Below are positions 1 to 8,267 of a DNA stretch of 47,690 bases, in pieces (the first letter of the stretch is position 1; every line of letters begins with the position of its first letter). Location: assembly GCA_031291235.1 (NCBI GenBank), contig JARLJL010000016.1:1-47690 (forward strand). Direction: 5' to 3'. Source of the stretch: Sulfuriferula sp. GTDB lineage: Bacteria > Pseudomonadota > Gammaproteobacteria > Burkholderiales > Sulfuriferulaceae. The notes beneath the pieces are model-generated. The model saw nothing but the letters and a program-made list of their open reading frames with translations, was not told where the DNA came from and made no database searches. The position numbers were made by a program, and so were the translations under genes.

Positions 1-141
1 GGCAACAGCTCTCATCAACGCTGAGACAGCAGCAGCGGCTGCTAACATGCAGAACGGTACTGGAGTTCAAAAGATGGCATATGCCGTCAGCTTGTTCCAG
101 ACAACCTACAACACATGGGCCGCGCAGAATGGATTGGCGCA
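1..141. repeat. Terminal direct repeat, left copy (circular overlap)
   Basis: Bases 1-141 are identical to 47550-47690. The repeat lies inside one open reading frame that reads cleanly across the join, so it is best read as the overlap left when a circular or circularly permuted molecule was assembled, giving a unique length of 47,549 bp. A length of 141 equals the largest default k-mer of a common metagenome assembler, which favours an assembly overlap over a biological terminal repeat. Confidence 0.95.
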
Positions 142-277
142 AGAGCCAGCAGCGGTTCAGAATCTTCTCCAGCAGGTTTTCAACTTGCTTCAGGAGCTGA
201 CTCCAGTAACGGCACCAGTCACCAGCGTCGCGCCTTCGACAATCGCATCAGCACCGCTTACGGGAACTCTCCTCTAA
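1..277 (+). CDS. Small Ala-rich phage protein, 3' part of the gene starting at 47392
   Basis: This is the distal part of a gene cut by the window ends. The first full in-frame codon here is at base 2 and the stop is at 275-277. Joined to 47392-47549 it gives 144 residues. The N-terminal third (in the other piece) is Phe/Lys-rich with a hydrophobic stretch; an Ala-rich segment follows, then a GTGxQK motif and a helical C-terminus with a Leu/Gln repeat. The GTGxQK-helix layout resembles small proteins encoded beside terminase genes and loosely LLH-type holins, but this is not secure. The stop is one base from the TerL start, so it belongs to the packaging operon. Function unknown. Confidence 0.85.
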   Translation, partial: ATALINAETAAAAANMQNGTGVQKMAYAVSLFQTTYNTWAAQNGLAQEPAAVQNLLQQVFNLLQELTPVTAPVTSVAPSTIASAPLTGTLL

Positions 278-278
278 A

Positions 279-2150
279 ATGAGCCAGCGCGAAGTAGAGC
301 AGAAGATCAAAGGTGCTTTAGACACTCTCCTAATCGGAGACACTGGAGACACCTACGTTCCTCGCTCTACCGTGCTGGGTTATAATCTGATTCCTCCACA
401 GATTGCAAAAGACGACAGTGACAAGAAGCTCATCTACCGTCTGAACTCATTTATGGATTTGTACTACTTCTCAACCGTGGTGCTTGGCAAGAATCGTTTC
501 TCAAAGAACCCAGACAAGTCCAAAAACATCCACTCAATCATGTGTCTCGCCGTGATGAAGGATGGACTTAAAGAAGGAATCGAGATACCACGTGACCATT
601 TCAAATCAACAATCTATTCAGAATGTTTTCCGATTTGGAGAGCATTACCTTTTGGTCACAGAGAAGAAGACGTTCTTAGTAACGTAGGATACACTGATCT
701 CTTTATTAAATGGATGCAGCGAACCCATAACCAGGACGTGCGAATTCTCCTCGTATCTGAAACAATCAAGAACGCCATTAAGCTTGGTACGAGAATAGCG
801 AACCACTACGAAAACACCGCACTGTTTAGGCATTTGTTTCCAGAGATTCTACCTTCTGAGAAGGAGACGTGGACTAATGAGAGTCTACACCAAAAGAGGA
901 CTCCTGCGGGTCGTGGTCAGGGTGAAGGGACGTTTGACTTTATCGGAGTTGGAGCGGCGTTGCAGTCCCGTCACTATAACATCGTCTGTCAGGACGATCT
1001 CGTTGGAAGAGAAGCGCGCAAGAGTACCATTGTCATGGCTGATACCATTGACTATCATCAAATTCTAGTAGGCGCGACTGACTCTGACCCGGATAATCCT
1101 GGACGAGACTTCGATGAAATTGTAGTTGGAAACAGGTGGAGCCATGATGATCTCAATTCTCACATTCGTAAGGAGGAGCCTTACTTTTCTTGGACAACCC
1201 ATAGTGCTCTTGGTGGCTGTTGTTCTCTGCATCCTTTTGGCGAACCTATATTCCCAGAAGCCTTTACTAGAGAGAAGTTACTACGTTGGAAGCGTCGTCT
1301 TGGTAGCTATCATTTTAGTTGCCAGTTCCTCAATTATCCTATCGATCCCTCAAAGGCTAAAATCAACCTTGGGGATCTCAGATACTTCAACTACGAGAAA
1401 GTAAACAACGCTCTCTCAATCCCAAAAGAGTCTCCAACAGCGCAGCGTCTCTTTGAAATCACTAGGCCCTTGCAATACCGTAATGTGATTCGTCATCACG
1501 TAGCAGAAGGCGATGTTGAGAAGGATGTATTTCCTCGTAACCTAGAACGCTACATGATCGTTGACCCGAATCATGGAGGTTCGCATCTTGGTCTCCAGGT
1601 TGGCAAAGATGGACGCTGCCGACATGCACTCGCTGTAACTGGTGTCTCGCGCTCGCCTCGGCGAGTATACGTTCTTGACCAGTGGGCACAGGCTGTTGGT
1701 ATCAAGGAGTTCGTCAAGGAAATCTTTTTTCGTGCTGTGAAGTTCAAGCTGACGAAGGTTTACGTCGAAGCTGTAGCAGCGCAGAAATATTTGCTCTATC
1801 ACTTGAATGAGTTTGTCGAGATTCACAAGTATACGCGCCCTGAGATTGCATCAATCACGTTTTTGCCGCTAAAGTCTTCACAAATGGCCGGCGCTAAAAT
1901 GGAACGTATCATCAACTTCATTCCGTTGATTGAGTCTCACGAAATTTGGCTGGACGTTGATAACTGTGTCGAGTTAAAAGAAGAAATGGAAAACTTCGGC
2001 CAACGTAAGGGACTTATTGATCTTCTCGATGTCATGAGTTACGGTCCACAAGTTTGGAAATTTGACGTTGTGAATGAAGATAAGGTTAACGAATTTGTGG
2101 CAAAACAACGAGCACAGTACCTGAGAAGACTCCAGGCAGCTGTAGCCTAG
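279..2150 (+). CDS. terL: Terminase large subunit
   Basis: This is the ATP-driven packaging motor that also cuts concatemeric DNA at the portal. An atypical Walker A (IPRDHFKST, about residues 103-111) is followed by a Walker B ending in two aspartates (VCQDD, about 236-240). The C-terminal half has an RNase H-like nuclease pattern: an acidic residue in MIVDPNHGG (D429), an acidic position in YVEAV and a late D in LLDVMSYG. The length of 623 residues is normal for a fused ATPase-nuclease terminase. It starts one base after the preceding stop and lacks a strong ribosome site, so translational coupling is likely. A TerS-like gene lies at 46192, upstream across the circle join. The fold assignment is confident; the packaging strategy cannot be read from sequence. 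Confidence 0.96.
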   Translation: MSQREVEQKIKGALDTLLIGDTGDTYVPRSTVLGYNLIPPQIAKDDSDKKLIYRLNSFMDLYYFSTVVLGKNRFSKNPDKSKNIHSIMCLAVMKDGLKEGIEIPRDHFKSTIYSECFPIWRALPFGHREEDVLSNVGYTDLFIKWMQRTHNQDVRILLVSETIKNAIKLGTRIANHYENTALFRHLFPEILPSEKETWTNESLHQKRTPAGRGQGEGTFDFIGVGAALQSRHYNIVCQDDLVGREARKSTIVMADTIDYHQILVGATDSDPDNPGRDFDEIVVGNRWSHDDLNSHIRKEEPYFSWTTHSALGGCCSLHPFGEPIFPEAFTREKLLRWKRRLGSYHFSCQFLNYPIDPSKAKINLGDLRYFNYEKVNNALSIPKESPTAQRLFEITRPLQYRNVIRHHVAEGDVEKDVFPRNLERYMIVDPNHGGSHLGLQVGKDGRCRHALAVTGVSRSPRRVYVLDQWAQAVGIKEFVKEIFFRAVKFKLTKVYVEAVAAQKYLLYHLNEFVEIHKYTRPEIASITFLPLKSSQMAGAKMERIINFIPLIESHEIWLDVDNCVELKEEMENFGQRKGLIDLLDVMSYGPQVWKFDVVNEDKVNEFVAKQRAQYLRRLQAAVA

Positions 2151-2160
2151 GAGAAAGTGG

Positions 2161-2364
2161 ATGTCTTCGCTTAAAGATCACGAAGATAGAATCAAGGCAT
2201 TGGAGAGTGATATGTGGTTTGGAAAAGACGCTAGTAATCCTCCAGTTGTCACTAGACTGGATCGCCTTGAAATCTCAGGAAAGAAAATGGACAAGCTCGG
2301 CTGGATTATCATTGTCGGGATTGTCGCTGCATTGGGGGATATTATATCCTCACACTGGAAGTAA
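2161..2364 (+). CDS. Small membrane protein, XhlA/holin-like layout
   Basis: A 67-residue protein with a charged N-terminal helix (DHEDRIKALE) and one C-terminal transmembrane segment (WIIIVGIVAALGDII), ending in a short polar tail. This layout is typical of XhlA-type or class III holin-like proteins, which act in the inner membrane during lysis, but holin activity cannot be shown from sequence. It has a GAGAAAGTGG ribosome site and sits between the terminase and another small membrane protein. If the two act together they could be a holin/antiholin or holin/accessory pair, leaving the peptidoglycan enzyme to be encoded elsewhere (see 35828). Confidence 0.75.
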   Translation: MSSLKDHEDRIKALESDMWFGKDASNPPVVTRLDRLEISGKKMDKLGWIIIVGIVAALGDIISSHWK

Positions 2365-2376
2365 AGGAGACACGAG

Positions 2377-2607
2377 ATGAATTTTACGCTACCGCCTTTC
2401 TCGCTTGAGTGGTTGATGATATTCTATATCATCAATCAAGTAGCATCTGCGCTTGTACAGAGCCTGCCTGTTCCTATGCAAGGTGGCAATGCGTTTTACG
2501 CGTTTTTCTATAAGTTCTTCAGCCTGCTTGTAGCAGATTTCAAGAGCTTCGTAACCAAGATTCCAAACAGCGGCGCCACTCAGAGCACGACGCAGGACGG
2601 ATTGTAA
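2377..2607 (+). CDS. Small membrane-associated protein, holin-like
   Basis: A 76-residue protein. Residues 8-30 are strongly hydrophobic (FSLEWLMIFYIINQVASALV), followed by a SLPVPMQGGNAFYAFFYKFF segment that is aromatic and amphipathic. The pattern of one hydrophobic helix, a 'SxPxP' turn and a second aromatic helix recurs in small phage proteins beside portal genes, usually annotated as hypothetical or holin-like. The ribosome site is AAAGGAG. The stop codon directly abuts the portal start. A membrane location is inferred; its role is not known. Confidence 0.75.
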   Translation: MNFTLPPFSLEWLMIFYIINQVASALVQSLPVPMQGGNAFYAFFYKFFSLLVADFKSFVTKIPNSGATQSTTQDGL

Positions 2608-4545
2608 ATGCCTTTTCAGCCACCCATGCTTGTTACCGACAAGGTAATCGGCGCTGAGCACTACAAAGATCTCTGCTTGTTTATCAAGGATAAGACTGCT
2701 CACCTTGACAGACGGCTGATGACTTTTAGGACAGAGAAACTGCCAGAGTATGTGCGGTTGTATAAGGCGCGTCCGAAGAATGAAACTGTAGATTGGCCGT
2801 GGCCTGGTGCGGCCAATCTGGTGATTCCGATTATTGGTACGTATAGCGATGAGCTACTCGCACGTATTATGGGCGGGATTTGGATGTATGATCCATTGTG
2901 GGCTGCTACGGTTTCGGGGGATCTGCCAACAAAAGATGGTGATGAACTCAAGCAGTTAATGCAGAACTTTCTCATGGACATGGCGTATAGTCCTGATGAG
3001 CTTGATTTGTATCGTGTAGAGCAGTCTGCGTTTCATTCTGCGATTAAGTATGGTACTGGAGTTGTGATTACTCCCTACGAGTATCAGACGCAGATGGAAC
3101 ACATCTACAAAAGCGGGGGCGAGGCTGAAGGATCGCCGGTTATCTCTGAACCGCGTGAATTTGTAAAGATCGATGGGCCGAAGCCTGAGATTTTGCCTCT
3201 GAATCGTTTCATCTTCGAGCCAGGCACGCCGAAACTCGAAGACATGAAGATGTTCGGGCATATCGAGTCTCTGGATTATTGGGCTGTCAAGGATTTGCCG
3301 TCAAAGAATGCGTATTACAAGCAGAAAGACATTGAAGATCTTCTGATGACTCCAGACGCGGCGCAGGAAACTGAGATGGAGCGTGAGATTAACCAGCAGC
3401 ATGGCATCACCTCTGATGGAATCTCGACAGGTGCTGCTAGGTGGTATATCTATAATCTTTGGTTCAACTTCAGACTCGGTGGCGTTGAGTATGCTTTCCA
3501 AGTGCGCTACCACAAAAAGTCTGAAAAGATTCTCTGGATAGCTTTTAATAACTATCCGAAGAATATGAAGCCGTATCAGGATATGAAACTCGCTTATGAT
3601 GACGAGTCGTATCTTGGAACTGGCTTTGCTGAGATGTTGCACATCGCGCAGAAGGAAATTTCAAACAACAACAATTGGCGTACTAACAATCGCAATTACG
3701 CTATGCTCGGTGCGTGGCGCATTGATCCAGAGTCGAAGCTCTCGTCAATGTTGGATATATTTCCAGGGGTCGGAATACCTGCTAAGCAGAATGAGGTTGA
3801 GTATTTCAAGACCGGGCAGGATGTAGGTTATTCTGACGGACCCGATCAGTTTCACATGGCGGTGGCGAAAGAGCGAGTTGGTGTTGATCCAGCCATGGGT
3901 GGTACTGGGGGCGGAATAACGAATCCCAAGCGTGGGATTTACAGTGCCGCTGGTACTAGCATGGTGATGAATCAAGCTAACAACAGAAACAATCTGCGCA
4001 CTGGAGACATGCGTGCGGCTCATGTGAAGCTCGGCATGAAGTTTCTCACAATGTATTCTCACTTTGGAATTGGTGAAAAGATTAAGAAGTATGGTACGCA
4101 GAAAGAAAAACTCACCAAAGCTCTTGAAATGTACAAAGACGGCTCTCTCGGACTGCGCCTTCGTCCAGCAAGCGCATCTAACAACAAAGAGCTTGAGCGT
4201 CAGAACGATATTCTTTTGAGCGATAGAATTGACCGATTCTATGCACAAGAAGCTCAAATGGTCCAAGCGATTGCGCAGCCAACAATCTCTCCCTCGCTGA
4301 AGAAGCTGTACTGCGAACAGTTGTTAGGCGCAAGAGCGTTAATGATGACGCTGTTGCGAAACTTTAACAAAGATAATACCGAAACTGTCTTACCGGACAT
4401 TGGCGAGATTATCTCAATGCACAATGATGGAGCAGGAGCAGTTAATGGAAATCAAAACAGTGCAGGACCTAATCCCATATCACAAGTCCCTAGTGGCGCT
4501 GTGGGAGCAGGAGGAGTTCCAGCCGGTGAAGGCGTTGCTCAGTAG
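2608..4545 (+). CDS. Portal protein
   Basis: The portal dodecamer forms the DNA channel at one capsid vertex and docks both the terminase and the tail. The 645-residue product has an N-terminal WPWPGAANLVIPI segment typical of large podovirus-type portals, a long alpha/beta body, and a Gly/Asn/Pro-rich disordered C-terminus. The sequence around residues 195-215 (LPLNRFIFEPGTPKLEDM) is also portal-like. It lies directly after TerL and two small membrane genes and before a scaffold-like gene, which is the expected order. Its last 101 bases overlap the next gene in the +1 frame. Confidence 0.9.
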   Translation: MPFQPPMLVTDKVIGAEHYKDLCLFIKDKTAHLDRRLMTFRTEKLPEYVRLYKARPKNETVDWPWPGAANLVIPIIGTYSDELLARIMGGIWMYDPLWAATVSGDLPTKDGDELKQLMQNFLMDMAYSPDELDLYRVEQSAFHSAIKYGTGVVITPYEYQTQMEHIYKSGGEAEGSPVISEPREFVKIDGPKPEILPLNRFIFEPGTPKLEDMKMFGHIESLDYWAVKDLPSKNAYYKQKDIEDLLMTPDAAQETEMEREINQQHGITSDGISTGAARWYIYNLWFNFRLGGVEYAFQVRYHKKSEKILWIAFNNYPKNMKPYQDMKLAYDDESYLGTGFAEMLHIAQKEISNNNNWRTNNRNYAMLGAWRIDPESKLSSMLDIFPGVGIPAKQNEVEYFKTGQDVGYSDGPDQFHMAVAKERVGVDPAMGGTGGGITNPKRGIYSAAGTSMVMNQANNRNNLRTGDMRAAHVKLGMKFLTMYSHFGIGEKIKKYGTQKEKLTKALEMYKDGSLGLRLRPASASNNKELERQNDILLSDRIDRFYAQEAQMVQAIAQPTISPSLKKLYCEQLLGARALMMTLLRNFNKDNTETVLPDIGEIISMHNDGAGAVNGNQNSAGPNPISQVPSGAVGAGGVPAGEGVAQ

Positions 4546-4786
4546 TTATCGAGAAGACGCTATTCGCGCGATTGAGACGATGGCGTTGGCTGACAGCGCT
4601 GAGAATGTCAAAGCAGCTGCGGCAATGCTCAAAACGCAGCTTGGATTAACAAAGTTGTTTCTTGAGCTTCCTGATTACGTGAAGAAGGCTTCTCAAGCAA
4701 TCGATCACGATAGGCAGAAAAAACAGGCTTTCGCAGACGCGCAAGAATCGGCAAGCATCGGAGCCGCTGACAGGAGGACAAACTAA
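4445..4786 (+). CDS. Hypothetical helical head-module protein overlapping the portal 3' end
   Basis: A 113-residue, almost wholly alpha-helical, charged protein. The frame stays open upstream to a TTG at 4400, but the ATG at 4445 has AGGAG six bases before it and is the better start. The overlap with the portal gene is 101 bases in the +1 frame. The stop overlaps the next start as TAATG. Position between portal and scaffold-like genes suggests a head assembly or connector role; no family is recognised. Confidence 0.75.
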   Translation: MEIKTVQDLIPYHKSLVALWEQEEFQPVKALLSSYREDAIRAIETMALADSAENVKAAAAMLKTQLGLTKLFLELPDYVKKASQAIDHDRQKKQAFADAQESASIGAADRRTN

Positions 4787-5487
4787 TGAAGCTACCCTGG
4801 CAAAAAAACGAGTCGGGAGTTCAAGAGCTTGAGCTTCCTGATGAGCTTGTGACCAGCATCAAAGCAGGCGCGGAGGCGAAAGAAGGACTCTCGCGTATTG
4901 AGAAGATGTTGAAAGATCAAGCAGACGTACAGGCGAAGAAGGATGCCGACGATAAAGCAGCTAAGGAGGCGGCAGAACTTACGCGGAGGAAGAAGGAACT
5001 TGAGACTCAGAATGACACGCTTGAAGAGCAGGTTGAGCAATTAATGCTCGAAGGGCGAACGAAAGACGCAATCAACCTTGTTACTCAAGGAACGACAGCT
5101 GCTGTTTTGGAAGTTAAAGCAGACAACGCGCGGCGTGAGTTGTTTGAGGATGCTGAGAAGTTTCCGTATTATAACGGAGATATCAAACGTAAGGTTGACT
5201 CGTTACTGGCTTCTCAAGCGCTGCAATTCAGAGTGAATCCTGCTAACATCGAGAACTGTTATCATACAGTTCTGGGCAAGCATACGAAGGAGCTTGTAGA
5301 GGGTAAACTCAAGTCTCGTTTCGCGGGTGGTTCTGGGTCGAGCAATGCCGGTAACACTGGCGGTGCTGGAGATGACGGCGCTCCAAAGGGCAAGGTTGAT
5401 GATGAAATCAGAAAAATCGCTAAGCAGTTTGGCATGTCTGGAGAAGACTACGCCAAGATGCTAGAAGCAGATGGGATTGGATACTAA
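4786..5487 (+). CDS. Putative scaffolding protein
   Basis: A 233-residue protein dominated by charged coiled-coil helix from about residue 25 to 115 (many Lys, Glu, Ala and Asp). A Gly/Ser/Asn-rich linker near 180-200 follows, then a short C-terminal helical domain ending near GMSGEDYAKMLE. A coiled coil plus a small C-terminal helical domain, directly upstream of the capsid genes, is the usual layout of scaffolding proteins, which direct procapsid assembly and then leave. No protease was seen. The start overlaps the preceding stop (TAATG). Function is inferred from shape and position. Confidence 0.65.
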   Translation: MKLPWQKNESGVQELELPDELVTSIKAGAEAKEGLSRIEKMLKDQADVQAKKDADDKAAKEAAELTRRKKELETQNDTLEEQVEQLMLEGRTKDAINLVTQGTTAAVLEVKADNARRELFEDAEKFPYYNGDIKRKVDSLLASQALQFRVNPANIENCYHTVLGKHTKELVEGKLKSRFAGGSGSSNAGNTGGAGDDGAPKGKVDDEIRKIAKQFGMSGEDYAKMLEADGIGY

Positions 5488-5488
5488 C

Positions 5489-6199
5489 ATGCCAGAAGTT
5501 AATCATAAGGATCAGCCTTCCATTCCTGTCACAGCTGCAATTAAGGCAGCAGCTCCAGCGCCAGTGGTAGAAGCTGCGCCGATACCAGCAGCAAAACCTA
5601 CCGTCACAGAAGATCCTTCCGTCAAACTCGCGAAGGCTTTAAGTGACGCTGGAATCACAAATGAAACGCTTGAACAGCAGATCGAAGCGATTCTTAAACG
5701 CAAAAAGGTCGAACGCAAGGAAGCGCTTACTCCGAAAGAGCCTGACTGGAGTAAGATAACCGAAGCAGAAGCGTACAAACCAGATGTTTATATTCCTGTT
5801 ATTGAGCATGATATTCCTGATTACATGAATATCGAACTCAAAGACAATGAGTATGAAGCAGTCTGGGCTTCTCGTGACCAGCGACGCTTAGGACAACTTC
5901 AGGCTGAGGGATATGAATTCATCCAGAAGGAACATTTTGCTGCTGGATTTCATATTCCTCTGATCTTCGACAGCGAAGGTCTATATCTTTACCAGGATGT
6001 AGTCGCTATGCGAGTTCACAAACGCATCCTGTACGGGAAACGACGTAGGGCTTTGGAAATCTCGTTAAATCAGCTTAAGCGTCGTGGAGCAGATGCACGT
6101 ATCAAGGCAAAGCTCTCGAAGTTAATTGCAGAAGATCCATTCCTTGAGAGGGCGCTTGACTCTGAACGAATGGGATTCTATGACACTGACGCGGCATAA
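5489..6199 (+). CDS. Hypothetical head-module protein
   Basis: A 236-residue protein. An Ala/Pro-rich, probably disordered N-terminus (residues 8-40) leads into a charged helix, then a mixed alpha/beta domain (about 90-200) with many aromatic residues, and a basic helical stretch (KRILYGKRRRALE). The chosen ATG lies directly after the previous stop; an in-frame ATG at 5471 is also possible and would overlap the scaffold-like gene. It sits between the scaffold and capsid genes, so a structural or assembly role is likely. No family recognised. Confidence 0.7.
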   Translation: MPEVNHKDQPSIPVTAAIKAAAPAPVVEAAPIPAAKPTVTEDPSVKLAKALSDAGITNETLEQQIEAILKRKKVERKEALTPKEPDWSKITEAEAYKPDVYIPVIEHDIPDYMNIELKDNEYEAVWASRDQRRLGQLQAEGYEFIQKEHFAAGFHIPLIFDSEGLYLYQDVVAMRVHKRILYGKRRRALEISLNQLKRRGADARIKAKLSKLIAEDPFLERALDSERMGFYDTDAA

Positions 6200-6230
6200 A
6201 CAGTAACAAGAACAATAGAGAGGGAAGCAT

Positions 6231-6857
6231 ATGGGTGCGGCAAATCTAACAACGCATCTGCCTATACTTCAGGTACTGGAGAAAGCGGGTACAACGCCGT
6301 TCACCAGTGCTCAACCTGAAAAAGCTGGGCAGACGTTTGTATCAGGCGCGCTTGTCCAGCTCAACGCTGGTTATGTGCAAGAATGGGATGGCGCTACGAT
6401 TGCGGCTGGAATTCTCGGTGTTTCAGAGAGTTTTGGACAAAACCTTGGCAGCAACGGCGCGGGTGCTCCACTTCCACCCTTTGGCGGTATCACCGGCACT
6501 GGCGCTATCCAGACCTACGGCTCAGTACCCAACCAGCCGAATGCAGTTAACATCGCTCTTGGTACACCGATTGCGGATGGCCGCACGTTGTATATTGAGC
6601 CAAACCAGGCGAATATCTTCGAGGCGTTGTTTGACAACTCGAACGGTGCTGTCGCTGCGGATTATACTCCAACCCAAGCCCAGATTGGAACGAACTTTGG
6701 CATGACCAAAGACGCGAATGGGTTCTGGTACGTGGATGGAAACAAGACGGGCGGTTCTGCTATCGTACAGTTTGTCGCTTTCAACCCGCTGTATGGATCG
6801 CAGGTTAATGCGCCGGTTCGTTTTGTGTTTCTCGCTGCTGCTATTCAGGTAAACTAA
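6231..6857 (+). CDS. Putative capsid decoration/cement protein
   Basis: A 208-residue protein rich in Gly, Ala, Asn and Thr with few charges and predicted beta structure. It sits immediately before the capsid gene, as do many head decoration or stabilising proteins, which bind the outer surface of the expanded capsid. The ribosome site is AGAGAGGGAAGCAT before the ATG at 6231. The protein lacks a recognisable signature, so the role rests on composition and position; it could instead be another minor head protein. Confidence 0.6.
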   Translation: MGAANLTTHLPILQVLEKAGTTPFTSAQPEKAGQTFVSGALVQLNAGYVQEWDGATIAAGILGVSESFGQNLGSNGAGAPLPPFGGITGTGAIQTYGSVPNQPNAVNIALGTPIADGRTLYIEPNQANIFEALFDNSNGAVAADYTPTQAQIGTNFGMTKDANGFWYVDGNKTGGSAIVQFVAFNPLYGSQVNAPVRFVFLAAAIQVN

Positions 6858-6875
6858 ACCCAAGGAGTCTGTGAA

Positions 6876-7835
6876 ATGCCTCAAGTTCGAGCGAAATTTC
6901 CACAGCTCATGCAGCCGGGACTGAAGAAGATTTACTTCGACAGTCTCGACAGTGCTCTGAAGAAGTCGGATTATCCCATGGTGTTTAATGAGATGGATTC
7001 GGATTCTGAGTACGAGCAGGAGCTGGAAATGGCGGGTATCTCGGCGCTACAAGAGAAACCCGAAGATGCTTCTACGGCGTATACCGAAATGAAGCAGGGC
7101 GGTTCAAAGCGGTTCATTCACCTTACATACTCTCTGGGTATGCGCACCTCGAAAGAGCTGTACGACGACGACAAGTACGGGCTAGTAGGGAAGAAAGGCC
7201 CAACTCTCTTGGCGCGGTCGGCTGCTTTTACGCAGGAGATGGTAGCATGGAACGTCTTCAACCAAGGTTTTACCAGCAACGTCACGACTGTTGACGGTAA
7301 TCCCTTGTTCTACAATCAGCACGCGCTTCTCGGTGGCGCCGAGGCTACAGCGATTGCGCCTGGAGTTGCAGGCGTGATTTCTGCTCCCGGTACTTATCCG
7401 AACCGGCCTGCTGTTGATATCGATTTCTCGGTTGCTGGCTTGCAGCTTGCTACAAACCACGCTAGCCGTATGATCGATAACATGGGATTCCCCATTCGGC
7501 TGAAGTGGCAGAATCTCATTACGCCTCCTGAACTTCGGTTCTTGGTACGGGAAATTCTCGGATCTCCCGGAAAGCCTTATACAGCAGATAACACCATCAA
7601 TTCATTGCTGCCTGAGGACTACAAGAACATCGAAGTTCCGTGGCTTAACAGCCCGTCTGCTTGGTTCTTGGTGGCAGAGAAGATGGATCATTCTCTGCGT
7701 GTTTATCATCGTGAACGTCCGAGTACGGATTTTGACGATGATTTTGACACAGACGCTATCAAGCAGAAAACCCGTCTCCGTATGTCTGCCGGCGCGACTC
7801 GTTGGCAGGGGGTCTGGGGAACACAAGGGCCGTAA
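6876..7835 (+). CDS. Major capsid protein (Mu gpT-like fold)
   Basis: The main shell subunit. The 319-residue protein matches the Mu gpT-type major head subunit pattern: an N-terminal helix, a conserved KRFIHLTYSLGMRTSKELYDDD-type block near residues 75-100, and a central VDGNPLFYNQHALLGG segment near 140-155, where Mu-like capsids carry a similar 'pLFsxxHgNLG' motif. Its length suits an HK97-fold capsid without a long N-terminal delta domain. The ribosome site is AAGGAG. Two hairpins lie directly downstream, so it is probably the last gene of a strong head transcript. Confidence 0.88.
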   Translation: MPQVRAKFPQLMQPGLKKIYFDSLDSALKKSDYPMVFNEMDSDSEYEQELEMAGISALQEKPEDASTAYTEMKQGGSKRFIHLTYSLGMRTSKELYDDDKYGLVGKKGPTLLARSAAFTQEMVAWNVFNQGFTSNVTTVDGNPLFYNQHALLGGAEATAIAPGVAGVISAPGTYPNRPAVDIDFSVAGLQLATNHASRMIDNMGFPIRLKWQNLITPPELRFLVREILGSPGKPYTADNTINSLLPEDYKNIEVPWLNSPSAWFLVAEKMDHSLRVYHRERPSTDFDDDFDTDAIKQKTRLRMSAGATRWQGVWGTQGP

Positions 7836-7840
7836 CAGAG

Positions 7841-7871
7841 TTTGCATCTGTCTCACCAGACGTGATGCAAA
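7841..7871 (+). terminator. Perfect hairpin after the capsid gene
   Basis: An inverted repeat begins five bases after the capsid stop: TTTGCATC at 7841-7848 pairs with GATGCAAA at 7864-7871, and GTCT/AGAC pairs inside it around a CACC loop. It has no following T-run, so it may protect the 3' end or act together with the next hairpin rather than terminate alone. Confidence 0.6.
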
Positions 7872-7872
7872 T

Positions 7873-7921
7873 ATAGGGGGAGTTAAAGTGGACCCTGCTC
7901 CCCAGTTACTCCCCCTATTTT
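7873..7921 (+). terminator. Rho-independent terminator-like hairpin
   Basis: ATAGGGGGAGT at 7873-7883 pairs perfectly with ACTCCCCCTAT at 7908-7918, with a 24-base loop and four T residues at 7918-7921. Only part of the transcript may stop here, because the tail genes downstream show no obvious promoter of their own. Confidence 0.65.
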
Positions 7922-7934
7922 CATGGAGTTTTAA

Positions 7935-8219
7935 ATGAGCTTCTCTAGCGAACCCGGATTGCGTCACACATGGCTTACTGGCCCATGGCATTACTGTGAT
8001 CGTTGTGATAAGAAAACAAAGATCGCTGAAATGAAATGGGAACGTGGGTTACTGCTAGGGCCGGAGTGTCAGGATACGCGCACTAGCAAAATCGGTCTTC
8101 TCGGAGAACGTGACGTGAAGATCGCGCAGGTTCTCACTGATGGGAAGCAAGAGTTTGTTCCAGTTGAGAAGATCCGTCATCCTGACTGGGCGGAGACGAT
8201 AGAAGATTTCCTCGTCTAA
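7935..8219 (+). CDS. Small zinc-finger-like protein with one ligand missing
   Basis: A 94-residue protein beginning with a Trp/His-rich segment and a CxxC pair (HYCDRCDKK), then MKWERGLLLGPECQD. Phage proteins of this general type often have a second CxxC after 'RGLLL'; here the first cysteine of that pair is Gly and only one Cys remains, so zinc may bind through three Cys plus His or not at all. It is preceded by ATGGAGTTTTAAATG and follows the two post-capsid hairpins. Role unknown; head-tail module by position. Confidence 0.7.
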   Translation: MSFSSEPGLRHTWLTGPWHYCDRCDKKTKIAEMKWERGLLLGPECQDTRTSKIGLLGERDVKIAQVLTDGKQEFVPVEKIRHPDWAETIEDFLV

Positions 8220-8267
8220 TACAACGCAACCACAGAAGCGTCCGATAAGGACAAGAGAGGATTTACA

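Noticed and set aside
3745-4266. A 173-residue - strand ORF inside the portal gene
   Set aside because: It is fully covered by a clear portal coding sequence on the other strand and shows no domain or ribosome site.
5471-5488. Upstream ATG for the 5489 gene
   Set aside because: It adds six residues within the scaffold-like gene. The ATG directly after the stop is preferred, but the choice is not certain.
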